A DNA stretch of 17,600 nucleotides from JBJSXF01 sp046086225. Its GTDB lineage: Bacteria; Actinomycetota; Acidimicrobiia; IMCC26256; PALSA-610. The position numbers and the translations under genes are program-made. The DNA is taken from the NCBI GenBank assembly GCA_046086225.1, contig JBJSXF010000097.1, positions 1 through 17,600 of the forward strand, written 5' to 3'. Of the stretch, positions 6,703 through 14,300 are shown one piece after another. A model generated the notes under the pieces. It worked only from the letters and a program-made list of their open reading frames with translations. It did not search any database and was not told the origin of the DNA. Position 1 is the first letter of the stretch, and each line of letters begins with the position of its first letter.

Positions 6703-6732
6703 CCGACACCGGATACGCGTTTCTCCTATTCT
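6703..6732 (+). promoter_or_regulatory. Candidate promoter of the SbtA-like permease
   Basis: CCGACA (6703-6708, four of six matches to TTGACA), an 18-bp spacer and TATTCT (6727-6732, matching TANNNT) stand in an otherwise GC-rich stretch. Transcription would begin near 6739, leaving a short leader that contains the GGGAGG Shine-Dalgarno at 6753-6758. Confidence 0.45.
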
Positions 6733-6763
6733 CAGTCTCTCGTCATCGGGTCGGGAGGACCCC

Positions 6764-7723
6764 CTGGGATCACTCGAGCTCGCGGTCGAAAACCTCACGT
6801 CGCCGCCGGTCCTCGCGTTCGTGCTCGGCGCGCTCGCCGTCTTCATCCGCAGCGACCTCCGGCTCCCCGACCCGATCCACACCTGGCTGGCGACCTACCT
6901 GCTCCTCGCCATCGGGTTGAAGGGCGGGCACGTCCTCGCTGACGCCGACGGGGGCGATCTCCTCGGACCCGCCGTCGCGACGCTCGTTCTCGGGATCCTC
7001 ATTCCCGTGGTGGTCTTCGCCGTCGCCCGCCGCGTGCTCCGCCTCGGCGACCCCGATTCCGGGTCACTCGCCGCGCATTACGGATCGGTTTCCGTCGTCA
7101 CCTTCACCGCGGCCACCGTCTTCGCGGCGGGCGCCGGCTACTCCGCCGAGCCGGTGATGACCGCACTCGTCGCGCTCCTCGAAATCCCGGGCATCATCGT
7201 CGCCCTGCTCCTCGTCAACGCCCGGGGCCGTCGGACCAGCCTCCGAGCCGCGATCCACGAGGTGCTGACCGGACGGAGCGTCCTGCTCCTGGCCGGCGGA
7301 CTGGTGATCGGACTGGTGACGAGCGACGCCGGCTTCGCCCGCATCGAGCCGTTCTTCGTCGATGCCTTCCCCGGCCTGCTCGTGCTCTTCCTCCTCGATA
7401 TGGGAGCGACCGCAGCCAGCCGGCTACGAGAATCACGATCGCTCACGCCGGCCGTCGTCGCCTTCGCTCTCGTCGCCCCGGCCGTGATCGGCACCATCGG
7501 CGTGCTCGCCGGCACGGTCGCCGGATTGTCCGTCGGCGGCGCCGCCGTGCTCGGCGCCATGGCGGCCAGCGCCTCGTACATCGCCGCGCCCGCCGCCGTG
7601 CGCACTGCGCTCCCCGACGCCGATCCCGGCCTCGCCCTCGGCGCGGCGCTCGGGGTGACCTTCCCGTTCAACCTGGTGATCGGGATCCCCGTGTTGTTCG
7701 CGCTCGCCGACGCGATCGGCTGA
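6764..7723 (+). CDS. SbtA-family sodium-dependent bicarbonate permease, likely CTG start
   Basis: A 319-residue polytopic membrane protein of the SbtA/DUF897 family, which imports bicarbonate with sodium in cyanobacteria. Family features, numbered from the proposed start, are SPPVLAFVLG (first helix, 13-22), IRSDLRLPDP (28-37), LLAIGLKGG (47-55), AAHYGSVSVVTFTAA (about 103-117), EIPGIIVALLLVN (140-152) and ASASYIAAPAAVR (268-280). Length is at the short end for the family. The first ATG/GTG/TTG in frame is GTG 6821, which would cut off half of the first helix and has no Shine-Dalgarno. No ATG, GTG or TTG occurs in this frame between the TAG at 6674 and 6821. CTG 6764 follows GGGAGG (6753-6758) by five bases and gives a complete first helix, so I chose it. 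No PII-like SbtB or carbonic anhydrase gene is adjacent, and true substrate specificity in non-photosynthetic bacteria is unproven. Confidence 0.85.
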   Translation: MGSLELAVENLTSPPVLAFVLGALAVFIRSDLRLPDPIHTWLATYLLLAIGLKGGHVLADADGGDLLGPAVATLVLGILIPVVVFAVARRVLRLGDPDSGSLAAHYGSVSVVTFTAATVFAAGAGYSAEPVMTALVALLEIPGIIVALLLVNARGRRTSLRAAIHEVLTGRSVLLLAGGLVIGLVTSDAGFARIEPFFVDAFPGLLVLFLLDMGATAASRLRESRSLTPAVVAFALVAPAVIGTIGVLAGTVAGLSVGGAAVLGAMAASASYIAAPAAVRTALPDADPGLALGAALGVTFPFNLVIGIPVLFALADAIG

Positions 7724-7736
7724 TGGCGGCCGGACC

Positions 7737-8273
7737 TCAGGCCGACACCCACTCCGGCTTCCACGCGTAGACGACGTCGTCGCCCTCGGTCGCGACCGGC
7801 CGGAAGCCGACGCGCTCGAGCACGGAGCGTCCCCGACCATCGGCGAGACGAGTGACCGCCGCGATGAGCCGCAGTTCCATGTCGACGGCGATACGACCGC
7901 AGACCGCGGCCAGCGCCTCGGTCATGTAGCCCCTTCGCCGCGCCGAAGGATCGAGGGTGAAGGCCACCTCGGCGACATTGTCGTCGGCCTGCCAGAGCAC
8001 GGCGATGTCACCGATCAGCCCGACCCGGTCACTGCGTTCGAGCGCGAGATGCGCCCACTCACCCCGCTCGAACAGTGGATCGCGTAGCGCCATCTCGGCG
8101 ACGAGCATCACCGCGTCGTCGTGGGCCCAGGGCACCGACCACGGAGCGTTGCGGGCCGTCGCCGGATCGTTGCGATAGGCCTCGATCGCCTCGACATCCC
8201 CCGCGTGGAAGCGGCGCACGACGAGCCGCTCGGTGGCGACGAGGACCGGCGGACCACCGCCGACGTCGCTCAT
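7737..8273 (-). CDS. GNAT family N-acetyltransferase (RimJ/RimL-like)
   Basis: A 178-residue protein from ATG 8273. It has the Acetyltransf_3/RimJ-type GNAT pattern: TERLVVRRFHAGDVEAI (14-30), AHLALERSDRVGLIGDIAV (74-92), AEVAFTLDPSARRRGYMTEA (101-120, with the acetyl-CoA pyrophosphate loop RRRGYM) and RSVLERVGFRPV (149-160). The usual Asn before the last helix is replaced here (DGRGRS). The ATG overlaps the stop of the upstream acetyltransferase gene as ATGA, so the start is well fixed and translational coupling is expected. The ORF extends upstream without a start in keeping with the fold. It converges on the SbtA-like gene, 13 bp apart. Substrates could be ribosomal protein N-termini, small amines or antibiotics; nothing here decides. 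Confidence 0.87.
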   Translation of the reverse strand: MSDVGGGPPVLVATERLVVRRFHAGDVEAIEAYRNDPATARNAPWSVPWAHDDAVMLVAEMALRDPLFERGEWAHLALERSDRVGLIGDIAVLWQADDNVAEVAFTLDPSARRRGYMTEALAAVCGRIAVDMELRLIAAVTRLADGRGRSVLERVGFRPVATEGDDVVYAWKPEWVSA

Positions 8274-9127
8274 CCGAACTCGAGCGAGGTCATGCCGTAG
8301 ATGCGGCCGAGGGGGAGCTCGGGTGCGGGACCGCGGTACATCCGAGCGCACCCGAACACCTCGCGCAGGCCGAGACGCGCCACCAGGTCGAGGGCCGCGA
8401 CGTTGGGCTCGGGGACGTCGATCTGCACCTGCTCGCCCTCGACGGCCGCGAGGAGTCCGCCGAGGAGACGTTCGGCGAGGTCGGGTCGGTCGGCGGTCAG
8501 CGGACCGACCTTCCAACCGACCCGACCCGGCCGGAGCACCCCGAACGCCACCAGGTCGCCCCGCTCCCGGATGAGTCCGGCGACCACCCCGGGCCGCGCG
8601 ATCCAGCCGGCGAGGAAATCCTCGCGCTGCGTCACCGCGTGGCGGGCGTCGTAGACCACGAGATCGGATGCGTCGGCCGGGGTCAGCGGCGCGACCGCCG
8701 GATCGGGCGATCCGACGGCGATCCCCTCGAAACGCAGGTCGCGGTGAGCGACCGTGAAACCGCCCCGCTCGTAGAACGGCACGAGATCGAGCACCCCGTC
8801 CATGCCGATCGGCGCGTCGGGTCGGAGGCGCGCCGTGAGCCGGTCGCGCCGGAAATGCCAGAGGGCTCGGCCGAGGCCTCCGTGCCGTCGGTCGGCCCGA
8901 ACGATGAAGAGTCCCATGAAGCCGTACTCGGCGCCGTAGGCGAGGATCGACCCCCCACCGACGAGCTCACCGCCGGCCCGGAGCGCGACGAACGCCTCGG
9001 GATCGAACGCGGCCGCCACCTCGGCGTCACCGGACCCCGGATTCCAGCCTTCGGCCGCCGCCCACTCCATGAGCGTGGCGATCTCCTCGGGTCGCATCGG
9101 CTCGATCGTGTGGCCGGGCGGGAGCAC
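8270..9127 (-). CDS. Two-domain GNAT acetyltransferase (GNAT plus Acetyltransf_18, YitH/HolE-like)
   Basis: A 285-residue protein. Residues about 7-135 are a GNAT domain with TIEPMRPEEIATLMEWAA, GFMGLFIVRADRRHGGLGRA (69-88, containing the acetyl-CoA loop RRHGGLG) and VPFYERGGF (116-124). Residues about 145-285 match the Acetyltransf_18-type second domain: VVYDARHAVTQREDFLAGW, VAALDLVARLGLREVFGCAR and MYRGPAPELPLGRIYGMTSL in segments. The start chosen is GTG 9127, which keeps the first strand (HTIEPM). An extension to 9274 would run into the divergent gene, and the later ATG at 9097 would trim the first strand. No Shine-Dalgarno precedes the GTG; a CAACAT hexamer ends six bases upstream, suggesting a leaderless transcript. 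The stop overlaps the next acetyltransferase start by four bases. Confidence 0.85.
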   Translation of the reverse strand: MLPPGHTIEPMRPEEIATLMEWAAAEGWNPGSGDAEVAAAFDPEAFVALRAGGELVGGGSILAYGAEYGFMGLFIVRADRRHGGLGRALWHFRRDRLTARLRPDAPIGMDGVLDLVPFYERGGFTVAHRDLRFEGIAVGSPDPAVAPLTPADASDLVVYDARHAVTQREDFLAGWIARPGVVAGLIRERGDLVAFGVLRPGRVGWKVGPLTADRPDLAERLLGGLLAAVEGEQVQIDVPEPNVAALDLVARLGLREVFGCARMYRGPAPELPLGRIYGMTSLEFG

Positions 9128-9183
9128 CCGGCGATGTTGGCACAGCCGACCGACACCCCGGTCGCCCGCGTCGGCCCGGTGCC

Positions 9184-9189
9184 TACACT
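9184..9189 (+). promoter_or_regulatory. Candidate -10 element of the TMEM175-family gene
   Basis: TACACT matches TANNNT and ends nine bases before ATG 9199. The stretch between is pyrimidine/G-rich with no Shine-Dalgarno, so the transcript may be leaderless or nearly so. I see no convincing -35. Confidence 0.3.
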
Positions 9190-9198
9190 CCGCCGCCG

Positions 9199-9906
9199 AT
9201 GTCCCACCCGGCACCGCCCCTCCGGCACGATCTACCCCCCGAGGGCACGCTCGCACCCCAGCGGGCCGAGGCACTCTCCGATGCCGTGTTCGCCATCTCG
9301 GCGACGATCCTCGTGCTGAACATCGCCGGCGGCGCGCCCCGGACGGGCCGGGGTCACGTGTGGTCGGCCATCGTCGACGCCCGGTACTCGTACATCGGGT
9401 ACGCGATGTCGTTCGCGGTCATCGGTCTCGTGTGGGTGTCCCACCACGGGATGTTCGACCGACTGCGGGCCGTCGACCGTCCGCTGCTCTTCTCGAACCT
9501 CGCCCTGCTGTGCCTCGTCGCGTTCATCCCGTGGCCGACGGCGCTGCTCGCCGAGTTCATCGGTGACGGCGGACGCGATGCTTCCGTGGCCACCGCGTTC
9601 TACAGCTTCGTGATGACGCTGATCGGCCTGGTCTTCACGTTCCAGTGGTGGCACCTCACCCGCCGTCCCGCCCTGCTCCGTCACGAGATCGCCGATGACC
9701 GCCTGCGCCGCTCACTGCACCGGGCCGTCGTCGGACCGGCCGTCTACGCCCTCACCGTGCCGCTCGCGTTCGTGAGCCCGCTGCTCTGCCTGCTCGTGTA
9801 CGTCGTGCTCTCCGGGTACTTCGCGAGCGGTCCGTCGTCGCGTGCGTTGCGCACCGGCCGGACCGGGTCGGACCCGGCTCCGACCGCCGGCGACGCGCCC
9901 TCCTGA
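9199..9906 (+). CDS. TMEM175/DUF1211 family membrane protein (putative potassium channel)
   Basis: A 235-residue protein with six predicted membrane helices. The first helix carries the family signature in the form RAEALSDAVFAISATILVLN (22-41). The canonical motif is RxxxFSD; here the Phe is Leu (Leu26), while Arg22, Ser27 and Asp28 are kept. WVSHHGMFDRLRAVDRPLLF (79-98) and NLALLCLVAFIPWPTALLAE (100-119) match the conserved helix 3-4 region. Bacterial TMEM175 proteins form tetrameric K+ channels with an isoleucine constriction rather than a TVGYG filter; the Ile residues of helix 1 are compatible with this. The Ser/Pro-rich C-terminal tail (from about 207) is probably disordered. The gene is divergent from the acetyltransferase pair and 17 bp upstream of the HAD gene on the same strand. 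Confidence 0.87.
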   Translation: MSHPAPPLRHDLPPEGTLAPQRAEALSDAVFAISATILVLNIAGGAPRTGRGHVWSAIVDARYSYIGYAMSFAVIGLVWVSHHGMFDRLRAVDRPLLFSNLALLCLVAFIPWPTALLAEFIGDGGRDASVATAFYSFVMTLIGLVFTFQWWHLTRRPALLRHEIADDRLRRSLHRAVVGPAVYALTVPLAFVSPLLCLLVYVVLSGYFASGPSSRALRTGRTGSDPAPTAGDAPS

Positions 9907-9923
9907 AGAGCGCCGGGAACCGC

Positions 9924-10574
9924 GTGACCGGCGCCGTGCTCTTCGACCTCGACGGCACCCTCGTCGACTCCGAGCCCGGTATCCGCCGGTGTGTCGACGT
10001 CACGCTCGCCGAACACGGGTTCGACCCACTCGGGCCCGGCGACCTCGAACGCTTCATCGGGCCGCCGCTGCGGGAATCCTTCGCCGGCCTCGGCGTACCG
10101 GCCCGATCGATCGACGACCTGGTCGCGACCTACCGCCGCCACTACGCCGGCGGCGGGATCCACGAGTTCACCGTGTACCCGGGGATCCCCGACCTCATCG
10201 CCGCCCTCACCGAACGCGGCGTGCTCTTCGGCGTGGCCACGTCGAAGCTGACCTCATCGGCCGAGATCGTGCTCGTCGAGGCAGGGCTCCGGGCGCACCT
10301 CGGCTTCGTCGTGGGGTCCGAGCCGGACGGCCGCCGTTCGACGAAAGCGGCGGTCGTCGCCGATGCCCTCGCCCCGCTCGATCCCGGGACCGCGTCGCGC
10401 GCCGTGATGGTCGGCGACCGGGAGCACGACGGCGTCGGGGCCCGGGCCGCCGGGATCCGCTTCGTCGGCGTCGAGTGGGGCTTCGGCACTCGTGGCGAGC
10501 TCCTCGCAGCGGGCGCCGACCCGATTGCGTCGTCACCCGCCGAGCTGCTCGCCGCGCTGCTCGACTCGCGCTGA
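9924..10574 (+). CDS. HAD-superfamily hydrolase, phosphoglycolate-phosphatase-like (subfamily IA)
   Basis: A 216-residue protein from GTG 9924. All HAD motifs are present: FDLDGTLVDSEPGI (7-20, nucleophile Asp8 and acid/base Asp10), GVATSK (103-108, Thr106/Ser107), Lys141 in RSTKAAVV, and VGDREHDGVGARAAG (163-177, Asp165 and Asp169 for Mg2+). The alpha-helical cap (about 20-85) is of the Gph/PGMB type. It hydrolyses a small phosphate ester such as 2-phosphoglycolate; specificity cannot be read from the sequence. A weak GGGA precedes the GTG. The 17-bp gap after the TMEM175-family gene suggests co-transcription. The stop codon lies within a hairpin shared with the convergent DUF4395 gene. Confidence 0.9.
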   Translation: MTGAVLFDLDGTLVDSEPGIRRCVDVTLAEHGFDPLGPGDLERFIGPPLRESFAGLGVPARSIDDLVATYRRHYAGGGIHEFTVYPGIPDLIAALTERGVLFGVATSKLTSSAEIVLVEAGLRAHLGFVVGSEPDGRRSTKAAVVADALAPLDPGTASRAVMVGDREHDGVGARAAGIRFVGVEWGFGTRGELLAAGADPIASSPAELLAALLDSR

Positions 10575-10590
10575 GCGCCTCCGCTCAGCG
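10569..10590. terminator. Bidirectional terminator-like hairpin containing both convergent stop codons
   Basis: CGCTGAGCG (10569-10577) and CGCTCAGCG (10582-10590) are perfectly complementary with a CCTC loop. The TGA of the HAD gene (10572-10574) base-pairs exactly with the TCA that is the stop of the opposing DUF4395 gene (10585-10587). No other sequence separates the two genes. A symmetrical stem here could end transcription from both sides. There is no T-tract. Confidence 0.55.
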
Positions 10591-11127
10591 GGCGGGCGTC
10601 CCCCGGAGGTTGTCGCAGCGCTCGCAGACCTCGGGCGGGATGACCCCGATCCGCATGAGTCCGGCGAAGATCCGGCAGCCGAGGCAGAGCCCGAGGAATG
10701 CCTCGAGCCCAGCCGCGGCCACGAGCATCGCCACTAGCGCCTGCGCCACGCCGATGGCACCGAAGCCGAGGGCCGCGATGCTCGCTGCAACCGTCAGGGT
10801 CGCCCCGATGCCCTGGGCGAAGCGCTTCGGCGGCCCGGGCACCGGCCGGGGAGCGGTCCCCAGCGCCGGCACCACCAGCCGGGTCACGAGCAGCGCCAGC
10901 GGACTGAACCGCGGACCGGAGACGACCCGGGCCGTGAAGCCGTAGGCCAGGACCGGGAGGAGCCCCACCCAGCCGGTGACGAGGAACCCGACACCGAGGG
11001 TCACGACCCCGGCGGCCACGAGCCGGGCCGCGACCTCGTCGACGGTCTCCGGGAAGCCGAAGCGCGGCTGGCGGGGTCCGGTCGGCCGGCCGGGAGCGGT
11101 CAGGGCCGGGGCTCGGTCGGGGCGCAC
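10585..11127 (-). CDS. DUF4395 family membrane protein
   Basis: A 180-residue protein from GTG 11127, with an alternative ATG at 11169. It matches DUF4395: FPETVDEVAARLVAAGVVTL, GFTARVVSGPRFSPLALLVT, PGPPKRFAQGIGATLTVAAS and LEAFLGLCLGCRIFAGLMR, with about four hydrophobic helices. Two CxxC pairs occur near the C-terminus, CLGC (148-151) and CERC (168-171). The first is typical of the family; in other actinobacteria such proteins often neighbour thioredoxin-like or sulfur-handling genes, but no such neighbour is seen here. GTG 11127 is preferred because a promoter-like pair of hexamers ends six bases upstream, which would place the transcription start on the GTG. The function is unknown; a redox or sulfur-related role is only a guess. 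Confidence 0.83.
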   Translation of the reverse strand: MRPDRAPALTAPGRPTGPRQPRFGFPETVDEVAARLVAAGVVTLGVGFLVTGWVGLLPVLAYGFTARVVSGPRFSPLALLVTRLVVPALGTAPRPVPGPPKRFAQGIGATLTVAASIAALGFGAIGVAQALVAMLVAAAGLEAFLGLCLGCRIFAGLMRIGVIPPEVCERCDNLRGTPAR

Positions 11128-11133
11128 GGAGAC

Positions 11134-11162
11134 ACGGTACCGAGGAAAACCCGACCTCGCAA
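11134..11162 (-). promoter_or_regulatory. Candidate leaderless promoter of the DUF4395 gene
   Basis: On the minus strand, TTGCGA (11157-11162), a 17-bp spacer and TACCGT (11134-11139) stand six bases before GTG 11127. The spacing is ideal for a sigma-70-type promoter starting transcription on the GTG itself. If the ATG at 11169 were the start, these hexamers would lie inside the gene. Confidence 0.45.
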
Positions 11163-11224
11163 GTCGCATTTCGAGCCGACTCCCGGATCCGACAATCCGG
11201 ACGGTAATTTCCGGGCCGAAGGAC

Positions 11225-11251
11225 CCGGATCGGTCAAGGTTCCCGATCCGG
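11225..11251. promoter_or_regulatory. Inverted repeat in the control region of the secreted protease
   Basis: CCGGATCGG (11225-11233) and CCGATCCGG (11243-11251) are a perfect 9-bp inverted repeat with a 9-base centre. It lies in the 214-bp divergent region between the DUF4395 gene and the protease gene. An AT-rich TAATTT (11205-11210, plus strand) just upstream could be the protease -10. Further small palindromes around GGATCC/CCGGA occur at 11184-11214. It could be an operator or a leader hairpin. Confidence 0.4.
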
Positions 11252-11341
11252 CGACGATGAACATCCCGTCGACCGCGGGGACGGTCGGCGCCGCCGGGGG
11301 GTCAGCACCCTGCTGCTCGGGGAGCACGAGGGGAACAACAC

Positions 11342-14300
11342 GTGATCGGATCGGTTCGCACCCGGATCCGGCGGTCCACTGCCGCCGTGACCTGCGCCGT
11401 CACCTGCGGGGTCGTCGGCCTCGGCGCCGTCGGTGCCACGCCGGCTGCGGCCGCCGCGCCCGCAGTCGCTGCGGTCCCGGCCACGCCGACGACAGAGGCC
11501 TCGACCGTGCCGAATCCGCCCGCGTTCGTCGACGGTGAGGTGATCGTCGGCTTCGTGCCCGGCACCCCCGGCCGGGCCCGGGCCGCGGCCCGCGCGTCGA
11601 TCGGCGGGCGCTCGAACCAGCGGCTCTCCCCGCTCACGCCCGACGCCGAGCTCGTGACCCTCGGCCCCGGGCGCGGCGTGACCCAGTCGGTCGCCGCACT
11701 GCGGAACAACCCCAACGTCCGCTTCGCCGAACCCAACTACCGAGTCGAGACCACCGCCGCGTCGAACGACCCCTCGTACACCGGCGGCCAGCTCTGGGGC
11801 ATGTACGGCGACACCACGACCCCCGCGAACCCGTGGGGCAGTCAGGCCGCCGAAGCCTGGGCCGCCAACCGGGTCGGATCCGCGAACGTCGTCGTCGCTG
11901 TCATCGACGAGGGGATCGACATCACCCACCCCGACCTCGCCGACAACGTCTGGACCAACCCGGCCGAGACGGTCAACGGGGTCGACGACGACGGCAACGG
12001 CTACGCCGACGACATCAACGGCTGGGACTTCGTCAGCAACGACAGCACGGTGTACGACGGCACCGCCGACGACCACGGCACCCACGTCTCCGGCACGATC
12101 GGCGGGGTCGGCGGCAACAGCATCGGGGTCGCCGGTGTGAACTGGGACGTCACCCTCATCTCGGCGAAGTTCCTCGGGGCCTCGGGCGGGACGACCGCCG
12201 ACGCCATTCGGGCCGTCGACTACGTGACCGACCTGAAGACCCGCCACGGCCTGGCGATCGCCGTGTCCTCCAACTCGTGGGGTGGCGGCGGTTTCAGCCA
12301 GGGGCTCCTCGACGCGATCAACCGCGGCGGGGACGCCGGGATCCTGTTCGTCGCTGCGGCCGGGAACAACGGCGCCAACATCGAGGGGGGCGGCTTCTAC
12401 CCGGCCGGCTACCAGTGCACGACCCGGGCCAACGGAACGCCTCGCGGCTGGGACTGCGTCGTCTCGGTCGCCGCGATCGATTCCACCGGCGCCCGGGCGT
12501 CGTTCTCGAACTACGGGGCGACTTCCGTCGACCTCGGCGCACCGGGCGTCGCCATCACCTCGACGCTGCCGGCGGGCACCTACGGGAGCTACAACGGCAC
12601 GTCGATGGCCACCCCGCACGTGAGCGGTGCCATCGCGCTCTGCGCCGCGGCGAACCCCCTGCTCGACGCGGCCACACTCCGCAACGCGCTGCTCGGAAGC
12701 GCAGCACCGACCCCGTCGATGGCGGGCGTCACGGTGACGGGCGGGCGCCTCGACGTCGGCCTGATGCAGGGTTCGTGCACCGCTTCCACCGAGCCCGTGA
12801 GCGGCGGGCCGAGCGGCCTCACCGCCACGACCGCCTCGGCCAAGACCGTCCGCCTCGACTGGACCGACGGCGCCACCAACGAGAGCTTCCAGGAGATCGA
12901 GCAGGCCGTCGCGACGAACAGCACCTGCGGCACCTACAGCGCCGCGGACACAGTGGGCCAGAACACGACCTCGACCGTGATCGGTGGCCTCACGGGCAGC
13001 ACCGCCTACTGCTTCCGGATCCGGGCCGGCAACAGCTTCGACACCGGCAATGGTCGAAGCGTCTCGGCCTGGAGCAACGAGGCGACCGCCACGACCCTGG
13101 CCCCGCCCCCCGCCTTCCGCTGCTCGGCGACCGCCTTCGCCTGGGTCGACCCGACGACCGCGACGTCACGTGCGCTCAGCGACGACTCCTCGGTGTCGGT
13201 GCCCATCGGCTTCTCGTTCCCGTACTACGGCGATCCGTTCTCGGATGTGCACGTCGCATCGAACGGACTGCTCGGGTTCGGCGCGGGAACGACCGCCTAC
13301 TCGAACACGAGGATCCCGACGCTCTCGGCCCCCAACGGCTTCGCGGCGGGCTGGTGGGACGACCTCAACCCCGGCGTCGGGGGCAGCGTGCGCACCCAGA
13401 CGATCGGCACCGCCCCGAACCGCCGCTTCGTCGCCTCCTGGCTCGACGTGCCGATCTACGGCCTCAGTGGGAGCGGGATCACCTTCCAGATGATCCTCGA
13501 GGAGACGACCGGTGCGATCGTCACGCAGTACCTCGACACGGCGACCGGCAACGCGAGCTACGACCGCGGCGCATCGGCGACGGTCGGCACCGAGAACGCC
13601 GACGGGACGACCGGCACCCTGGTCTCGTACCTCCGGGCTTCGCTCGCCGATACCACCGCGCTCCGCTGCTCCACGGTGACGACCACCCCGGCGCCGACGA
13701 TCACCACCACCGGACTGCCCGGCGCCGTGGCCCAGAATCCCTACTCGGCGACCGTGACGGTCGAGGGCGGCACGGCGCCGTACTCGTGGGCGATCACGAG
13801 CGGCGCACTCCCCGCCGGGCTGAGCCTCTCGGCCACTTCGGGCATGATCACCGGTGCGCCGACCGCGGGAGGTTCGAGCACGTTCACCGTGCGGGCCACC
13901 GACGCCGAGGGCCGCACTGCGTCGATGCCGCTCACGGTCACCGTTGATGCCGGGGTGATGATCACCACGGCGACACTCCCCGACGCCGGCGTCGGCGCCG
14001 CCTACTCGACCAGCCTGACCGCGAGCGGCGGCACCGCGCCCTACACCTGGAGCGCGACGGGACTGCCCACCGGCCTGTCGATCTCGGCAGTCGGAGGCGT
14101 CATCTCGGGCACGCCCACCATCGCGGGCACGTCGTCGGTCACCGTGACCGCCCGGGACGCCGCGAGCCCGGCGGGCACCGCGACCAAGGCGTTCACGCTC
14201 ACCGTCACGGTTCCACCCGCGGTGACCACGGTCTCGCTCGCCCCGGGCACCGTCGACCAGGCCCTCTCCCGCACGCTGACCGCGACCGGCGGCACCGCTC

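Noticed and set aside
9128..9274. Upstream extension of the two-domain acetyltransferase ORF to 9274
   Set aside because: It would overlap the divergent TMEM175-family gene and adds no conserved sequence.
11252..11341. Possible cyclic-dinucleotide riboswitch before the protease gene
   Set aside because: Such switches occur upstream of secreted wall-active proteins in actinobacteria, but I could not find the conserved core of a c-di-AMP or c-di-GMP riboswitch here.
11257..11538. A 93-codon plus-strand ORF overlapping the protease start
   Set aside because: It is out of frame with the protease, covers its signal and propeptide region, and has no domain or Shine-Dalgarno.
11234..12619. A 461-codon minus-strand ORF opposite the protease catalytic domain
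   Set aside because: The protease triad and propeptide are encoded on the plus strand; the antisense product is Gly/Asp/Arg/Val-rich and has no recognisable domain.
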